Shown here in pieces: positions 34,081-49,000 of a DNA stretch of 64,000 bases (position 1 is its first letter; each line of letters starts with the position of its first letter). The notes under the pieces are model-generated. The model did no database searches, was not told the origin of the DNA, and saw nothing but the letters and a program-made list of their open reading frames with translations. A program made the translations under genes and the position numbers. This DNA comes from Chitinophaga sp. HK235. Its GTDB lineage: Bacteria > Bacteroidota > Bacteroidia > Chitinophagales > Chitinophagaceae. The stretch is from the NCBI RefSeq assembly GCF_018255755.1, contig NZ_CP073766.1, positions 248,001-312,000 of the forward strand, given 5' to 3'.

Positions 34081-37000
34081 AAGATCAGGGCCGACCTGGA
34101 ATCATTGAAGCAGCAACTGCTGTCCTCTTTGCCCGATGCAGATGCTATAGAAGATATATTCCCGCTGAGTGATATTCAAAACGGAATGGTATACGCTTCC
34201 CTGGTGGACCCGTCTGGCGGTGTTTATCACGATCAGTTCATCTTCCCATTGCATGATGAACTGAACAGCGCGCTGTTTGAAAAGGCACTGTCCCTGATAG
34301 TAGAGAAACATGGAACCTTAAGAACTGCATATAATTTCAACATACATACCGCAGGGGTACAGCTGGTTTATAAAAACATTCAGTTGCCCATCAGTTATCA
34401 GGACCATTCCACCATCCGGAACAGTGAAATAAAAACACTCCTCGAAGACTACCTTGCAGCGGAAAGGCAGCGGCCTTTTACGCTGGAAAAGGCGCCACTG
34501 TGGCGTGGTACGGTGATCCGGCTGCGGGATTATCAGGTCTTCGTTATCCAGTTCCATCATGCCATCCTGGATGGCTGGAGCCTGGCCTCTCTGATGGCAG
34601 AACTGAATACCGTATATAAACAGCTGCTCTATTCCACTGAACAGTTTGTGCCAACACCATTAAAAATCACCTATAAGGATTTTATTGTTGAACAGCTGGC
34701 AGAAAAGGAAAATGAGGAAACCCGGAAGTTCTGGCAAACGGAGCTGGCAGACTATAAAAGACTGGAGCTTTTCGGTACGGCGGAAGAGCCGCAGCGGCTG
34801 GCGATATCCTATGACAGTGTTTACTTTGAGGAATTGAAGAAACGTACTGCAGAAGATAATATTTCACTCAAAGGGTTGCTGTTGGGCGCTTACCTGTATC
34901 TGTTAGGTATGCTCACACATGAAGATGAAGTGACATTGGGGCTTGTATCCAATAACCGTCCTTTGCTGGAAGACAGCGATAAATTACTGGGATGTTTTCT
35001 CAATACCCTGCCTTTCCGTATGGAGACGCCACATCAGGGTGTGACCTGGAAAGACTGGTTTGAGCAGGTGGAAAACAAACTGGTGGCATTCAAGGAAAGA
35101 GATCGTACTTCCCTGCAGGCGCTGACTGACTGGGTTCCGGATGACGTGCAGCATGAGAATCCTTTCTTTGATGTGTTATTCAACTTTATCAATTTTCATA
35201 TTCTCAGTCATGATAAGCAGGAACTACTGAGTGATCAGGAGTCCATACACGAAGCGGTGCGGCAGGTAAGGCCCAATGAAACCACCAATACTTTCCTGGA
35301 TTTTTCAGTGAGCATTACCGGCGACAATCTGCTGCTGGTTTATGCCAAACGCAAACAGCTGAGCAGCGGTTATTCGCTGGAAAAGCTACACGGGTTTCTG
35401 AATAAGGTGCTGGATTGTTATCTATATCATTATGAAGAAAATATTGACAGGAATCATATCCTGGGGGAAGAAGTGCCACAGTTGCATGCCTTTAATAATA
35501 CGGCTGTGTCCTATCCCACAGCCGCTACCATTACGGATATTTTCAGCTCTCAGGTAAAAGTCACCCCGGAAGTGGTTGCATTATCTTTCGGTGAAGAAAG
35601 ATGGACCTATGCGGCGCTGGACCAGCAATCCAACCGGATGGCGCATTACCTGCTTAGTAACGGGATAACCGGAGAAGAGGCTTATGTGCCTGTTTGTCTG
35701 GAACGTTCGGCAGGGCTGATCATCGCACTGCTCGGTATTCTGAAGGCCGGCGCTGCTTATGTGCCTATAGATCCCGATCATCCGCAGGAAAGGATACTAC
35801 ATATGCTGCGTGAGGTGAAGGCTGGTCTGCTTGTAACAAACAACAGCAGTGCGGCCAGACTGCAACTCCCGGAAGATATACAGCTGATCGTGATGGAAGA
35901 GGATATACTCCGTAAATATCCTGTAACGCCGCCGGATATACGTTTTGATCCGGAGCGCCTCGCTTATGTGATGTATACATCCGGCACCACCGGCGTTCCG
36001 AAAGGAGTGATGGTCACCCACAAAAATGTGGTGAGCCTGGCCAGGGGAGGTGAGTTTACCGGTTTTACCAACAGGGATGTATTGCTGGCTACGGGCTCTC
36101 CGTCTTTTGATGCCACCACCATAGAATACTGGGGGATGCTGCTGAATGGTGGGGAACTGGTGATGCTGGAAGAAAACGATCTGCTGGACAGCGAAATACT
36201 GAAAGCCACTATCCACCAAAGTGGGGTAACTAAAATGTGGTTTACCGCAGGCTTGCTGAATCAGTTGATTGATACGGATATCTCGATATTTAAAGGTTTG
36301 CGGACGGTAATGGCCGGTGGGGAGAAATTATCTGCCGTGCATATTGACAGGTTACGGAAGGCTTTCCCTTCTCTGGAAATTATCAACGGTTATGGCCCTA
36401 CGGAAAATACCACTTTTTCATTGACGCATCGTATAGGTGATACCGTAGTGGAGCCGATTCCTATAGGTCGCCCCCTGGGCAGCCGCAGTGCCTATATACT
36501 GGATAGCCGCCGACAGCTGCTACCTGTCGGCGTGAGCGGAGAACTCTATGTAGGAGGCGACGGGCTGTCGCGCGGTTATCTGAATCAGCCGGAACAGACG
36601 GCCGCTCGTTTTATTGAGCATCCTTTTGTGGCAGGGGAGCGTCTGTATCGTACCGGTGATATGGCATATCAGCAGGCGGATGGTGCTATCGTCTACCAGG
36701 GCCGTGCCGATGACCAGGTGAAGATACGCGGGCATCGTATAGAACCTGCGGAAATAGAAGCACGCATCACGGCTTATCCCGGCATAAATCAGGCTGCTGT
36801 ATTAATCCGGGAGCAGGCCGGTGGTGATAAATACCTCGCAGGGTATTATGTGTCGTCAGATACACCGGACCAGGATGTGTTACGAAACTATCTGTCGGAA
36901 TATCTTCCTGTTTATATGGTCCCTTCGGTGCTGATACAGCTCGATAAACTACCGCTGACACGCAACGGCAAGCTGGACCGCCGCGCCCTTCCTGATACGC

Positions 37001-40000
37001 AGTTGATAAACCAGCGTCCTTACGAAGGGCCTGTTAACCCGATAGAAGAAACGTTATGCACCGTATTTGGGGAGGTACTGAATCTGGATCCATCGGGGAT
37101 CAGTGTACAGGACGACTTTTTCCGGATGGGCGGCAACAGTATCATGATCATCCGCCTGGTAAACCGGCTGAATGCCTTGCTAGAATATCATGTCAACGTG
37201 GCGGCTGTGTTTACCGGAAGAACGGTCCGCAATATCGCTACACGTTTACAGCGTATAGGCGACAGGGTGAAGATAACCGTCCCTGCCATCACTGCTCCGG
37301 AAGAACAGGTGTTGTCTTTTGCTCAGGAAAGATTATGGTTTATTGAAAACTATGAAGGTGGCAGCAATGCCTATAATATTCCGCTGGTATTGCAGCTGCA
37401 GCCCTCAGCAGATAAGGAATGGCTGCTGCAGGCTTTGCAGGCTGTTGTGTACCGTCATGAAGTGCTGAGAAGTGTGATTCGGATTAATCAGGAGGGCACC
37501 GAATATCAGCAGGTGCTGGAGGATGCAGTTCAGATTACAGAAGAAATATTACCAGATAACAAAGCATTGGATATAGCGCTGGCTAAGCAGGCCAACCATG
37601 TGTTTTCGCTGGAGCAGGAGTATCCGGTGAAAATCGCCATCTATACATTGGCCACCGGGGAACGTTATCTGAGCATGGTATTGCATCATATCGCATTCGA
37701 CGGCTGGTCCACAGAAATACTGCTGCGGGAGGTATTGAAGTATTATCATTATTACGGGCAGCTGGCTGCCGGAAAGATGGAGACGGCAGCAGCGTCTCTA
37801 CCTGCTCCATTGCCCTTGCAGTATAAGGATTTTGCCTTGTGGCAACGGCACTATCTGAAAGGCGCCGTGCTGAATCAGCAACTGTCTTACTGGAGAGATA
37901 AGTTATCAGGTTATGAAACGCTGCACCTGTCAACAGACAAGTCACGCCCGGCACATTTTAATTATGCCGGCGCTGATATGTCTTTTGTGATAGATAAGGC
38001 TACCAGTGAGCGTTTACGGGCTATCTCCCGTGAACTGGAAGTGAGTATGTACAGTCTGCTGCTGAGTGGTTATTATCTGTTACTGAGTGCTTACAGCAAC
38101 CAGCGCGATATTGTATTGGGAAGCCCTGTGGCCAACCGCCATTACAGTGAAATTGCGGATGTTATCGGGTTCTTTGTGAATACACTGGCCCTGAGAGAAG
38201 AAATAAACCCGGAACAACGGTTGACAGATTTTATTCGTCAGGTGGGCGCTTCCGTAGTTACGGCGCAGTTACATCAGGATCTGCCGTTTGAAAAGCTGGT
38301 GGATGAGTTGCAGGTAGAACCGGACTTATCGCGTCATCCGGTGTTCCAGACCGTTTTTGGTATGCATCATTTCGGAGGAGCGGATGCAGCCGGAGACCTG
38401 TTTATTCCTTATAATAACAGTGAGCATTACCGCATTGCCAAATACGATCTGAGCACCTACCTGGATGATAGCAGCGAAGAGATTGCTGGTGTCTTTAACT
38501 ATGCCGTCAGCCTTTTTGAGGCTACTACGATCGAAGGATATATTGCTACCTATAAAGAAATTTTACAGCAACTGGCGGTTGCCGGAAAGGAGCTGCAGAT
38601 AAAATCACTGCACTATCAGCCGGCAACGGAACGTACGGTGATATTGTCCAATACCTTGCAAACGTTCCCGGTTGATAAGCCCGTTCACCGGCTGTTTGAA
38701 GAGCAGGCAGCTGCTCATCCTGAGCGTACTGCTGTTGTTTTTGAAGATGTAGAACTTTCTTATGGAGCGTTAAATGCGCGTGCTGATGAGCTGGCGACAT
38801 ATATACGTCACCGTTATGAGCTGAAGCCGGATGACCTGGTAGGTATCTGCCTGGACCGCTCTGAGCACATGCTGATAGCCATTCTCGCGGTACTCAAGGC
38901 CGGAGCTGCCTATGTGCCCATGGACCCCGGTTATCCTGAAGAAAGAATTGCTTACATCCTGTCGGATACAGGAACGAAAGTGGTGTTAACCAATGAAAAA
39001 CAGGTGGCACGGCTCTCTGCGCTGTCGACGGCCATAACCGCTGAAGCTATTGACCACCGGCACTTCGTGTCCGAACAGCCTACGTTACCTCCTGTGGTAA
39101 CCGCACCAGAGCAGCTGGCTTACGTGATTTATACCAGTGGTACTACTGGTCAGCCCAAAGGTGCGATGATAGAACATCGCAATGTATCCCGCCTGTTCCA
39201 TGCCACGGCGGACTGGTATCATTTTGATGCCAGCGATGTCTGGACTTTGTTCCATTCCGTAGTATTCGACTTCAGCGTATGGGAGATCTGGGGCGCTTTA
39301 TGCTATGGTGGCAAGCTGTTGATCCCGTCAACAGAGCAAACCAAAGATCCTTCCCTGTTCTACGACCTGTGTGAGCGGGAAGGAGTAACCGTGCTAAACC
39401 AAACACCCGGAGCTTTCTATCAGTTTATTGCAACGGCACAACAGAAAGCTAGTCGTTTGACACAGCTGCGATATGTAATCTTCGGCGGCGATGCGCTGAA
39501 CCTGGCGCAACTGAAGCCCTGGTATGATCTATATGCCGATGATGCCCCAAGGCTGATCAACATGTATGGTATCACAGAAACAACCGTCCATGTGACCTGG
39601 AAAGCACTGAGTGCAGCTGAACTGGACAAAGGCTCCCTGATCGGCCGTGTGATTCCTGATCTGCAGGCCTATGTGCTGAATGAATACCTGGAGCCCTTGC
39701 CTCCGGGAGCAGTAGGAGAGCTATATGTAGGCGGTGCCGGTGTATGCCGTGGTTATCTAAACCTGCCATCGCTGACGGCTACACGTTTTATCAACGATCC
39801 ATTCGCCGGCGGTGATGCGCGGCTGTACAAAACCGGAGACCTGGTAAGGCAGTTGCCGGATGGTGAACTGGAATACATTGGCCGTGCCGATTTCCAGGTG
39901 AAGATCAGAGGATATCGTATAGAGCTGGGCGAGATAGAACATCGCCTGGCTACCTGTCCGGGCATCAAACAGGCCGTGGTACTGGTGAAAGAACAGGCTG

Positions 40001-43000
40001 GCAACAAATATCTCGCTGGTTATTATGTGGCTGATGAGCCTTTGAATCATGAATCCATCCTGGAATACCTGGGATCTTATCTGCCTGAATACATGCTACC
40101 AGCGGCATTGGTACATCTGCAGCAGTTACCATTGACCATCAACGGAAAGCTGGACCGCCGCGCTTTGCCGGAGCCTGTATTTACCGACAGCGATCATTAT
40201 CATGCTCCGGAGAATGAGACAGAAGCAGCCATATGCGCCATCTATGGCCAGTTGCTGGGTATAGCTGAAGATAAAATAAGTATAGACGATGACTTTTTCC
40301 GACTCGGAGGAAACAGTATTCTTGCCATTCGCCTGATTAACCGCCTGAACACGGTGTTGGGAACCAACATAGGTGTGGCAGCTGTATTCACGGGCAGGAC
40401 TATCCGAAAACTGGCCGCTGTCAGCGGAGTCTCCGACAGCGTGAAGATTACAGTACCCGTCGTTACTGCTCCGGAAGAACAGTTGTTATCTTTTGCACAG
40501 GAACGCTTATGGTTTATAGAGAACTATGAAGGAGGCAGCAATGCCTACAATGTGCCACTGGTGCTGAAGTTGCAGCAACAGGTGAATATAGAAAATCTGT
40601 TGCAGGCATTGTATGCAGTAGTGCACCGCCATGAAGTGCTGAGGAGCAGGATCAGGACTACGGAAGCGGGACAGAGTTACCAGGAGATACAGGACGATAC
40701 AATATATCCACTTGAAATAAACAGAAGAGAGCTGTCTTCTGAAGCTGCACTGGATGCGGAATTAGCGGCACAGTCCAATCGTATCTTTAAGTTAGAGGAA
40801 GAACTTCCGGTCAGTATAACGCTCTATACACTCAATCATACACAGCACTACCTGAGCATTGTACTGCACCATATTGCATTTGACGGATGGTCTACAGAGA
40901 TTCTGCTGCGCGACTTATTGAATTACTATCACTACTACGAATACCTTGCAGCCGGCGATATTGCAGAGGCGGAAAAATATCTGCCTGCACCATTGCCTAT
41001 ACAGTATAAGGATTTTGCGTTGTGGCAGCGCCATTACCTGAAAGGGGCTGTGCTGGACAAACAACTGACATACTGGAAAGATAAGTTGTCCGGTTATGAA
41101 ACCCTGCATCTGCCAGCAGATAAACCACGACCGGCGCAGATCAGCTATGAGGGCGCTGATGTATCCTTTGTGATAGACAAGGCCGCCAGTGAAGGTTTAC
41201 GGGCTGTTTCCCGCGAGCTGGAGGTGAGCCTGTACAGCGTGTTGCTGAGTGGTTATTACCTGTTGCTGAGTGCATACAGCAACCAGCAGGATATTGTGGT
41301 TGGTAGCCCTGTTGCCAATCGACATTATGGAGAGATAGCAGACCTGATCGGTTTCTTTGTGAATACCCTGGCGCTGCGCGAAGAAATAGATCCGGAACAA
41401 GGGATAACAGACTTTATTCGCCAGGTGGGCGCCGCTGTGATGGATGCCCAGCTGCACCAGGATCTTCCCTTCGAGAAGCTGGTGGATGAACTGAATGTGG
41501 AACCGGACCTATCACGGCATCCGGTATTCCAGACGACTTTCAGCATGCAGGCGTTTGGTAGTCAGGAAGGAGCTGAACAGCTGTTCCAGCCGTATGAGCA
41601 ACCAGGCCAGTACAACATCGCCAAATATGACCTGACTGTATTACTCAATGATAGTGGAGAAGAGATTTACGGCGTCTTTAACTATGCAACGGCGTTGTTT
41701 GAAGGAGCAACTATAACAGGCTTTATTACTACTTATACAACTATTCTGTCGCAGCTGTTGTCAGGAAAAGGTAGTCAGCTGAAAAAGCTGCATTACCTGG
41801 ATGAATCGGGGCTTGCCACCATGCTGCGCCACAGCAGGGGAGTCGAACAGCCATTTGCTGCTGATAAGACCATCCATCAATTGTTTGAGGAGCAGGTACG
41901 CAGTACGCCTCATGCTCCTGCCGTCGTATATGAAGAAACACGGCTTACCTATGCCGAACTAAATGAAAAAGCCAACCGGCTGGCGGCGTATCTGCGTGAA
42001 CGTTACGACATTCAGCCAGATGACCTGATCGCACTCGTCCTTGATCGTACAGCGGATATGCTGACGGCCATCCTTGCCGTGCTAAAGGCCGGGGCAGCCT
42101 ATGTGCCGGTATCACCGGATTATCCGGACGAGCGTATCCACTACATCCTGACGGATACCCGTACCAAAGTAGTGCTGACGAACGAAGTTTATAAAGAAAG
42201 ATTACAGACTGCAGCCAGTATTGAAGTAGTAGATACTGCTGTTTTATGGGAAGAAAAACTGAAAAATTATAAAACTGACAACCTTGCTCCGCTGGCGGCT
42301 TCAACAAATCTGGCCTACGTGATCTACACCAGTGGTACCACCGGTGCAGCCAAAGGTGTAATGATACAGCATCGCAGCGTGATCAACCTGATTACTGCTC
42401 TGGTACCGGCGCATACACTGGATCAGCATGAACGGGTAGGCTGTTATTCCAACTATGTATTTGATGCCTTTGTGTATGAGGCATTCCCTGCATTGGCAAA
42501 CGGTAATACCTTATACCTGTACCCGGACAATATCAGAACGGCCCCGGATGCATTGCGCAGCTATATCGATAAAGAACGTATAACCGTTACATTTATTCCG
42601 CCGGTGCTGTTGCGTGAGTTCCTGTCTGCGCCTACCGGCTTATCGTTGATATTTACTGGTGGTGAACAGCTGCCGGACCTGAGTGATATACCTTTCAATG
42701 GTACTCTACTCAATGAATACGGTCCTACAGAAGCCACGGTATGTGCTACGATGCATCCTTACCATCCGGGAGACAGCACTGCCAATATCGGCCGTCCGCT
42801 GGTCAATACCACAGTGTATGTGCTGGACCAGACAGGCAGACCTGTACCGGTAGGGGCTATCGGAGAACTGTATATCGGCGGCGCTGGTGTGGCGCGTGGT
42901 TATCTGAACCAGCCATCGCTGACGGCTACACGCTTTGTTGCAGATCCGTTTGCCGGTGGTGACGCACGGCTGTACAAAACCGGTGACCTGGTAAGGCAGT

Positions 43001-46000
43001 TGCCCAATGGGGATCTGGAATACATCGGTCGTGCCGACTTCCAGGTGAAGATCAGAGGTTATCGTATAGAGCTGGGTGAGATAGAACACCGCATAGCCAG
43101 CTATGCTGGTGTAAAACAAGCCGTGGTGCTGGTGAAGGAACTGGCCAATGGCAACAAATACCTCGCCGGCTACTATGTGGCTGATGAGGTTTTGAATCAT
43201 GCATCCATCCTGGACTACCTGGGCTCTTATCTGCCGGAATATATGCTGCCAGCGGCCCTGGTACATCTGCAGCAATTACCGTTGACCATCAACGGTAAGC
43301 TGGACCGCCGTGCCTTGCCGGAGCCTGTATTTACCGACAGTGATCATTACCGCGCCCCGCAGAATGATACAGAAGCCACGATGTGCGCCATCTATGGGCA
43401 GGTACTGGGAATATCCGCTGATAAGATAGGCGTGGATGATGACTTCTTCCGGCTGGGCGGAGATTCCATCGTGAGTATCCAGCTGGTAAGCCGTCTGCGG
43501 CAGCAGGCGGGTATTCACATCACCGTAAAAGATATCTTCCGTTATCGCACCATTGCCTCCCTGTATACGAATGTAATTGCTGCGGGTGCTATATCTGCGA
43601 TACAACTGGAAACAGAACAGGGCATCCTGTCCGGGGAAGTACCGTTGCTACCAATACAGCGCTGGTTCTTTACCAATGTCTCCAATGGTCTGCTACCGAA
43701 GTACCATCACTGGAACCAGTCTTTCCTGATCAGTGTGCCAGTACTGGATCTAACAGTGCTGGAACGTACACTGACAGTATTGCTCAATTATCATGACGGA
43801 CTGCGTTTACGCTATCGTCCTGACGGTACGCAATACTACAGTGAAGAAGCTACCAGCATAGACATCCACCGTCTGGATATCCGCACCCTGGATACACCTG
43901 AGGAACTACATACTTTGCTCACCTCCTGGCAGTCAGATTTTGATATCTATGGAGACCGGTTATTACAGGCCGGTTACCTGGAAGGCTACGCAGATGGGCG
44001 TGCGCGCCTCTTCCTGGCTATACATCACCTGCTGATAGACACGGTGAGCTGGCGTATGCTGGTGGCGGATATGGAGCGTATTTACAATCATCTGTCCACT
44101 GTAACCACAACGGATACACGTTCACTGACAGAATTATTAGGACCCAAAGGCAGCAGCTACCGTCAGTGGACCACGCTGGTTTCCGGCTATGAGTTATCTG
44201 TAGCAGAAAAGGAATACTGGTCAGATCTGTTACCGGGAATAAAAGCAGGTAATGCCCTGCTGGAAAGCCTGTCTACACCGGTTGTTAGCTATGCATCCCT
44301 GTTGTTGGATACAGCATGTACTGAGCGCTTGCTGCGTGAAAGTCATCATGTTTATAATACACAGATCAACGATGTTTTATTAGGCGCTTTGGGTATTGCC
44401 CTGTCTCGTATTACAGGAGAAACAAGTCATTACGTATTGCTGGAAAGCCACGGCCGTGAGGCGCTTTCAGCATCGATTGATATTACGCATACCAGTGGCT
44501 GGTTTACTACCATGTACCCTGTAGAGATCATCAGCGAAGGCAATGACTATGGTGCACAACTGGTAGCAGCCAAAGAGAGCTTACGTGCGGTGCCGGCTAA
44601 CGGTATCGGCTATGGGATACTCACAGGCTACCGCCCTGAAGGTTTGCCCCGTATCAGCTTTAACTACCTCGGCCAGTTCGACGGCCAGGAAAGTATCACC
44701 AGTAATGGATGGCAGCTGACAGGAGAGGGTAGCGGCCTTCAGATAGACGCCTCCAACGGCGACCATCATCTGATCAACATCAATGGGCTGGTGATGGGCG
44801 GCCGTCTTCAGTTCAATATCTCCGGCAGCATCACTGCAGATCTGCTGACTACCCTGGCAGCACAATATCAGCAGGTATTAGAAGAGATGATTGAATGGCT
44901 GGGCCATGCATCGCGTACCTGGCTGACGGCTAGTGATACAGATAATATCGTCTCCAACGCCTGGTTATCAGCGTTACAGCTGCAACAGGAAGTGTCCGGT
45001 GTTTACCTGGCGGGCAGCCTGCAGGAAGGCTTTATCTATCATGCATTACATCAGGGAGAGGTAGATGATGCCTATCGTGTGCAGCTGTCATGGGACTATT
45101 ATAACGTTATCAACCCCGCCCTGCTGCAACAGGCCTGGCAATATGCGCAGCAACGCTATAGCGTGTTGCGCCTGCGCTTTGCCTGGGAACATGAGCTGGT
45201 GCAGATCATAGACCGTCATGGACATACTGACTGGCGCTATCTGGATATCAGTGATCAGGACAAAACTTCACAGGAGGCTTACCTGAAAGAACTGATGGCA
45301 AAGGATCGTGCCTTGCCCTTTGACCTGTCTGCCGGCAACCTGTTCCGTGTCTATCTGGTGAAACGCGGAGAGCAGGAGTGGAGCAGCCTTTTCAGCAATC
45401 ACCACGCTATACTGGATGGCTGGAGCATGCCATTGCTGCTCAATTATGTACATGAAGTGTATCTGAAACTGTTGCAGGGCATACCAGTAGTGGCGCGGGA
45501 AGACCAGAGTTATGCAGAGGCGCAGCGTTACCTGCAGCAACACCGTCAGGATAATGAAGCCTACTGGACTGCTGCGGTTGGTCAACTGGAAGAGCAGGAA
45601 GACCTGAGCAGCCTGCTGCCTGCGGCCCAGCGCCATATCCGGCTGTCGGCTTATCGTCATATTCTGCAGCCGGCGGAAAAGGAACTGGTCATCAGCGGTA
45701 CCCGCTATGACGCGCTGAAACGCCTGTGTGCTGCCAATGGTGTAACCCTCAATGCCGTGCTGCAATATTGCTGGCACCGGCAGTTGAGCCTTTACGGTAA
45801 TAGTAATACTACCGTAGTAGGCATGACCGTTTCCGGCCGTAACCTGCCCATTAACGATATAGAACAATCCGTAGGTTTATATATCAACACACTTCCGGTA
45901 ATCATGGAACATGGCCCTGGCAGTGTATTATCAGCCATTAAACATTTACAGGCCCATATCGGAGAGGTGAACAGTCGCAGCGATGTGAACCTGGGCCGGC

Positions 46001-49000
46001 TGCAACCCGGCGCAGAACGCCTGTTCAGCAGCCTGTTTGTGTTTGAGAACTATCCTTTGCCTGCCGGAACAGATGGAGAAGAGGGCCTGTTGTCTATACA
46101 GTTCAGGAGCAGTATGGAGAAACTGGATTATCCGCTGGCAGTAGTGGCAGCAGAACGTGGTCAGGTTATTAGTCTGCAACTCAAATATGCAGCTGAACTG
46201 TTTGATGATGCTATCATTGCACAATTGCTCTCCGGTGTGGAACTGCTCCTGGAGCAACTAATCACACATCCGGATATCGCAGCATCATCGCTGGTACATC
46301 TGCGCGGAGCGCAATACCAGCAAATGATCTCCGACTGGAACAACACCGTTCGTGATTATCCTGCTGACAAAACCATCCACCAGCTATTTGAAGAACAGGT
46401 GGCGGCCACTCCTGATGCTATAGCGCTGGTATATGGAGATGTACGCCTGTCTTATGCCACACTGAATGCAAAAGCCAACCAGCTGGCTGCGTATATGCGT
46501 ACCCATTATGAGCTGAAACCCGACGATCTGGTAGGTCTGTATCTGGACCGCTCAGAACAGATGGTGATAGCAATACTGGCGGTACTGAAAGCCGGCGCGG
46601 CCTATGTACCGATAGATACCGCTTATCCGGATGATAGAATAAGTTATATTTTATCGGATACAGCAACCCAGGTAGTGCTGACTAACGATGCATATCAGGA
46701 GAAACTAGCCCGGCTTACCACGGCATCCATCGCGGCAATAGATAACCATGAATGGCTGCAAATGCTGAATGGCCTTTCTACGGATAATCTGTCATCTATT
46801 AATACATCTGCCGATCTGATCTATGTGATGTATACCAGTGGTACTACCGGTATGCCCAAAGGAGTAATGGTCACCCACAACAATGTGGCCCGTCTGGTGA
46901 AAAATACAGACTATGTTCGTATTGATACCACAGACCGGATCATGGGAATATCCAATTACGCCTTTGATGGTTCTACCTTTGATATCTTCGGTGCCTTGCT
47001 CAACGGTGCATCGCTTATCCTTTCTGATAAAGATCTTTTACAGGATATCAGCAGGTTTGACAACCTGCTTCAGACAGAACAGGTTACCATCTTCTTCATC
47101 ACCACGGCTTTATTTAATCTTCTTGTAGAAGAATCGCTCCCGGGATTAAAAAATCTGAGGTATATCCTGTTTGGTGGGGAACATGTTTCGTTTAAACATG
47201 TAGCCAGCTTCCTGGAAAACTACCCTTCGGTCACATTGCTGCATGTGTATGGTCCTACAGAGACCACCACTTTCGCCACTTCCTTCCGTTGCAATAACCA
47301 GGTGAAGGAAGCAGACGGTATTGTGCCCATTGGCCACCCGTTATCAAATACATCTACTTATGTACTGGACGGGAATCTCCGTCCGGTGCCAGCCGGCGCC
47401 ATCGGAGAGCTATACATAGGAGGCGACGGCGTGGCGAGAGGATATCTCAACCAGCCGGCGCTTACGCAGGAACGCTTTATTAATAGTCCTTTCAGCGGAC
47501 CGGAGGAAAACAGCCGTCTCTATAAAACCGGAGACCTGGTAAGATACCTGCCTGATGGCAATATCGAATACATTGGCCGTACCGATTTCCAGGTGAAGCT
47601 GCGCGGTTACCGTATGGAGTTGGGTGAGATAGAACACCGCATGACCAGCTACCCTGGTATTAAACAGGCAGTAGTGTTGTTGAAGGAGCCGGATGGTGGG
47701 AATAAATATCTGGCGGGTTATTATGTCACGGAGATAGATATCGACCATACACTTTTATTAAATTATCTGGAAGCACAGCTGCCGGAATATATGGTACCAA
47801 CAGTATTGGTGCCACTGGAACAATTGCCATTAACCATTAATGGTAAACTGGACCGTCGGGCTTTACCGGATGCTGTATTTACAGATGAACGTTACTACCG
47901 TGCCCCGGAAAATGATATAGAAGCAGTATTGTGTGGTGTCTATGGTGAGGTGCTGGGCATAGCGTCAGACAAAATCGGGACAGAAGATGACTTCTTCCGT
48001 TTGGGTGGTAATAGTATCATGGCTATCCATCTGATGAACCGGATTCATACGGTAATAGATATACGAATAAATGTATCAGCGGTTTTCACTTGCCGGACTA
48101 TCCGCAAACTCGCTGCTCACCTGCAAGGCAGCGGTAATGAACATGTAAGCATCACCACACCGGTCATCACTTCTGTGGAACAGCAGTTATTGTCCTTTGC
48201 CCAGGAGCGTTTATGGTTTATCGAAAATTATGAAGGCGGTAGCGGTGCCTACAATATTCCGCTGGTATTGCGATTGCAACCTGATGTGGATAAAACATGC
48301 CTGGAGCAGGCGTTACGGGCTGTTGTGCATCGTCACGAAGTGCTAAGAAGTGTAATCCGGGTAGGTAAAGACGGACAAAGTTATCAGGAGGTGATGGATG
48401 ATACCGTTTACCCATTGCAGATTACAGAAAAAATATTGCATACTGAACAGGAACTGGATACTGCCCTGGCGGAGAATGCGAGTCATGTGTTCAGACTGGA
48501 AGAAGAATATCCGGTGAAGGCAGCTGTATACAATTGTCAGAATGACAGTTATCTGAGCCTGGTATTGCACCATATTGCATTTGATGGCTGGTCGGCAGAT
48601 ATTTTACTGCGGGAGCTATTGCAGTATTATCATTATTATACAGCACTACATGCTAATGATACTGTTAAAGCGACCGCTTTTGCAATACAGCCCTTGCCGT
48701 TACAGTATAAGGATTTTGCCTTGTGGCAGCGGCAGTACCTGAGTGGCGCTACCTTGAACAAACAGTTGTCTTACTGGAAAAATAAGCTTTCAGGTTATGA
48801 AACGCTGCAGCTTCCTACGGATGCACCCCGTCCGCCTAAAGTGAGTTATGCAGGGGCGGATATGGTGTTTAGTCTGGACAAGGCCACCAGCGATCATCTG
48901 AGGGCAGTCTCCCGGGACCTGGAAGTGAGTATGTATAGCCTGTTATTGAGTGGCTATTATCTATTGCTGGGCAGTTACAGTAGCCAGCGTGATATTGTTA

